A stretch of 64,000 nt of DNA from Gammaproteobacteria bacterium UBA7310. GTDB taxonomy: Bacteria > Pseudomonadota > Gammaproteobacteria > Pseudomonadales > Ketobacteraceae. The position numbers and the translations under genes are program-made. This document shows, piece after piece, positions 63,916 to 64,000 of the stretch (positions are counted from its first letter, which is position 1; each line of letters starts with the position of its first letter). Under the pieces are notes generated by a model. The model saw only the letters and a list, made by a program, of their open reading frames with translations, did no database searches and was not told the DNA's origin. Location of the stretch: NCBI GenBank assembly GCA_002471665.1, contig DKQK01000072.1, forward strand, positions 64,847 through 128,846, written 5' to 3'.

Positions 63916-63929
63916 CCGAGGATGTGAAT

Positions 63930-64000
63930 ATGAAATTGAAAGCTATTGCAGCTTCCGTTGCGTTGGCTGCCGTGTCTGCTACTGCAAACGCTGCCTGGGA
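63930..64000 (+). CDS. Secreted protein, probably a porin, N-terminus only
   Basis: ATG 63930 with GAGGATG upstream opens a classic signal peptide, MKLKAIAASVALAAVSATAN then AAW, and runs off the window. The short Lys/Ala signal followed by Ala-Ala-Trp resembles gammaproteobacterial outer-membrane porins, but only 23 codons are visible, so the product is uncertain. Confidence 0.55.
   Translation, partial: MKLKAIAASVALAAVSATANAAW

Noticed and set aside
1..64000. CRISPR arrays, tRNA genes and insertion sequences
   Set aside because: No regularly spaced repeats, cloverleaf candidates or transposase-like frames were seen on reading both strands.

Overview
The window looks like chromosomal DNA of a GC-rich, probably marine gammaproteobacterium. 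The grounds are a TonB2-type ExbB/ExbD/TonB operon with its DUF3450 and TPR partners, 7TMR-DISM sensors, RND efflux, BCCT osmolyte uptake, selenium tRNA modification and periplasmic molybdo-hydroxylases. The genus cannot be fixed from sequence alone. Gene density is high. No tRNA, rRNA, insertion sequence, prophage or CRISPR array was recognised.

Layout. 1-0.7 kb: partial acyltransferase (PlsC). 0.96-9.1 kb: DISM hybrid kinase, a six-gene TonB2-type energy-transduction operon, and a NUDIX lipoprotein. 9.2-17 kb (minus strand): secreted GDPD phosphodiesterase, Mpo1-like protein, Crp/Fnr regulator, a very large CHASE hybrid kinase whose start appears to be CTG, and an MpaB-like oxygenase. 17.2-19.5 kb: overlapping amidoligase, class I GATase and YqaA-like membrane protein genes. 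19.5-26.4 kb: metal-dependent hydrolase with a terminator in its stop codon, a creD pseudogene, unknown proteins, a DISM diguanylate cyclase, YugP-like protease, GIY-YIG and CBS proteins. 26.4-34.5 kb: aldehyde dehydrogenase, EamA and Bcr/CflA transporters, a UbiB-family kinase, a ribbon-helix-helix/zinc-ribbon protein, a metallo-beta-lactamase-fold hydrolase and an FAH-family hydrolase. 34.7-41.6 kb: first two-subunit molybdo-hydroxylase, porin, BCCT transporter and VOC protein. 41.8-46.5 kb: RND adaptor and pump behind a Fur-box-like site, then YajL. 46.7-52 kb: selenium module (selD, selU/mnmH and a selenate-type ABC importer with fused permease halves). 52.4-55.7 kb: TetR regulator facing an unknown protein and two SDR oxidoreductases, with a perfect palindrome over a near-consensus promoter. 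56.1-57.8 kb: secreted repeat protein with Ig-like and FN3-like ends. 57.8-63.5 kb: FolE, MocA and XdhC divergent from an anchored unknown protein plus a second molybdo-hydroxylase. The window ends inside a secreted protein gene.

How they work together. MocA makes the cytosine-dinucleotide form of the molybdenum cofactor and XdhC prepares it. They are divergently paired with the second IorAB-type enzyme and may also serve the first copy near 35 kb. SelD makes selenophosphate, SelU uses it on tRNA, and the importer downstream probably supplies selenium oxyanion. The TonB2 operon powers outer-membrane uptake. The best candidates for little-described systems are the amidoligase/GATase/YqaA operon, the TetR-controlled SDR locus with its unknown first gene, and the three-gene molybdo-hydroxylase operon with its conserved-looking unknown membrane-anchored partner.
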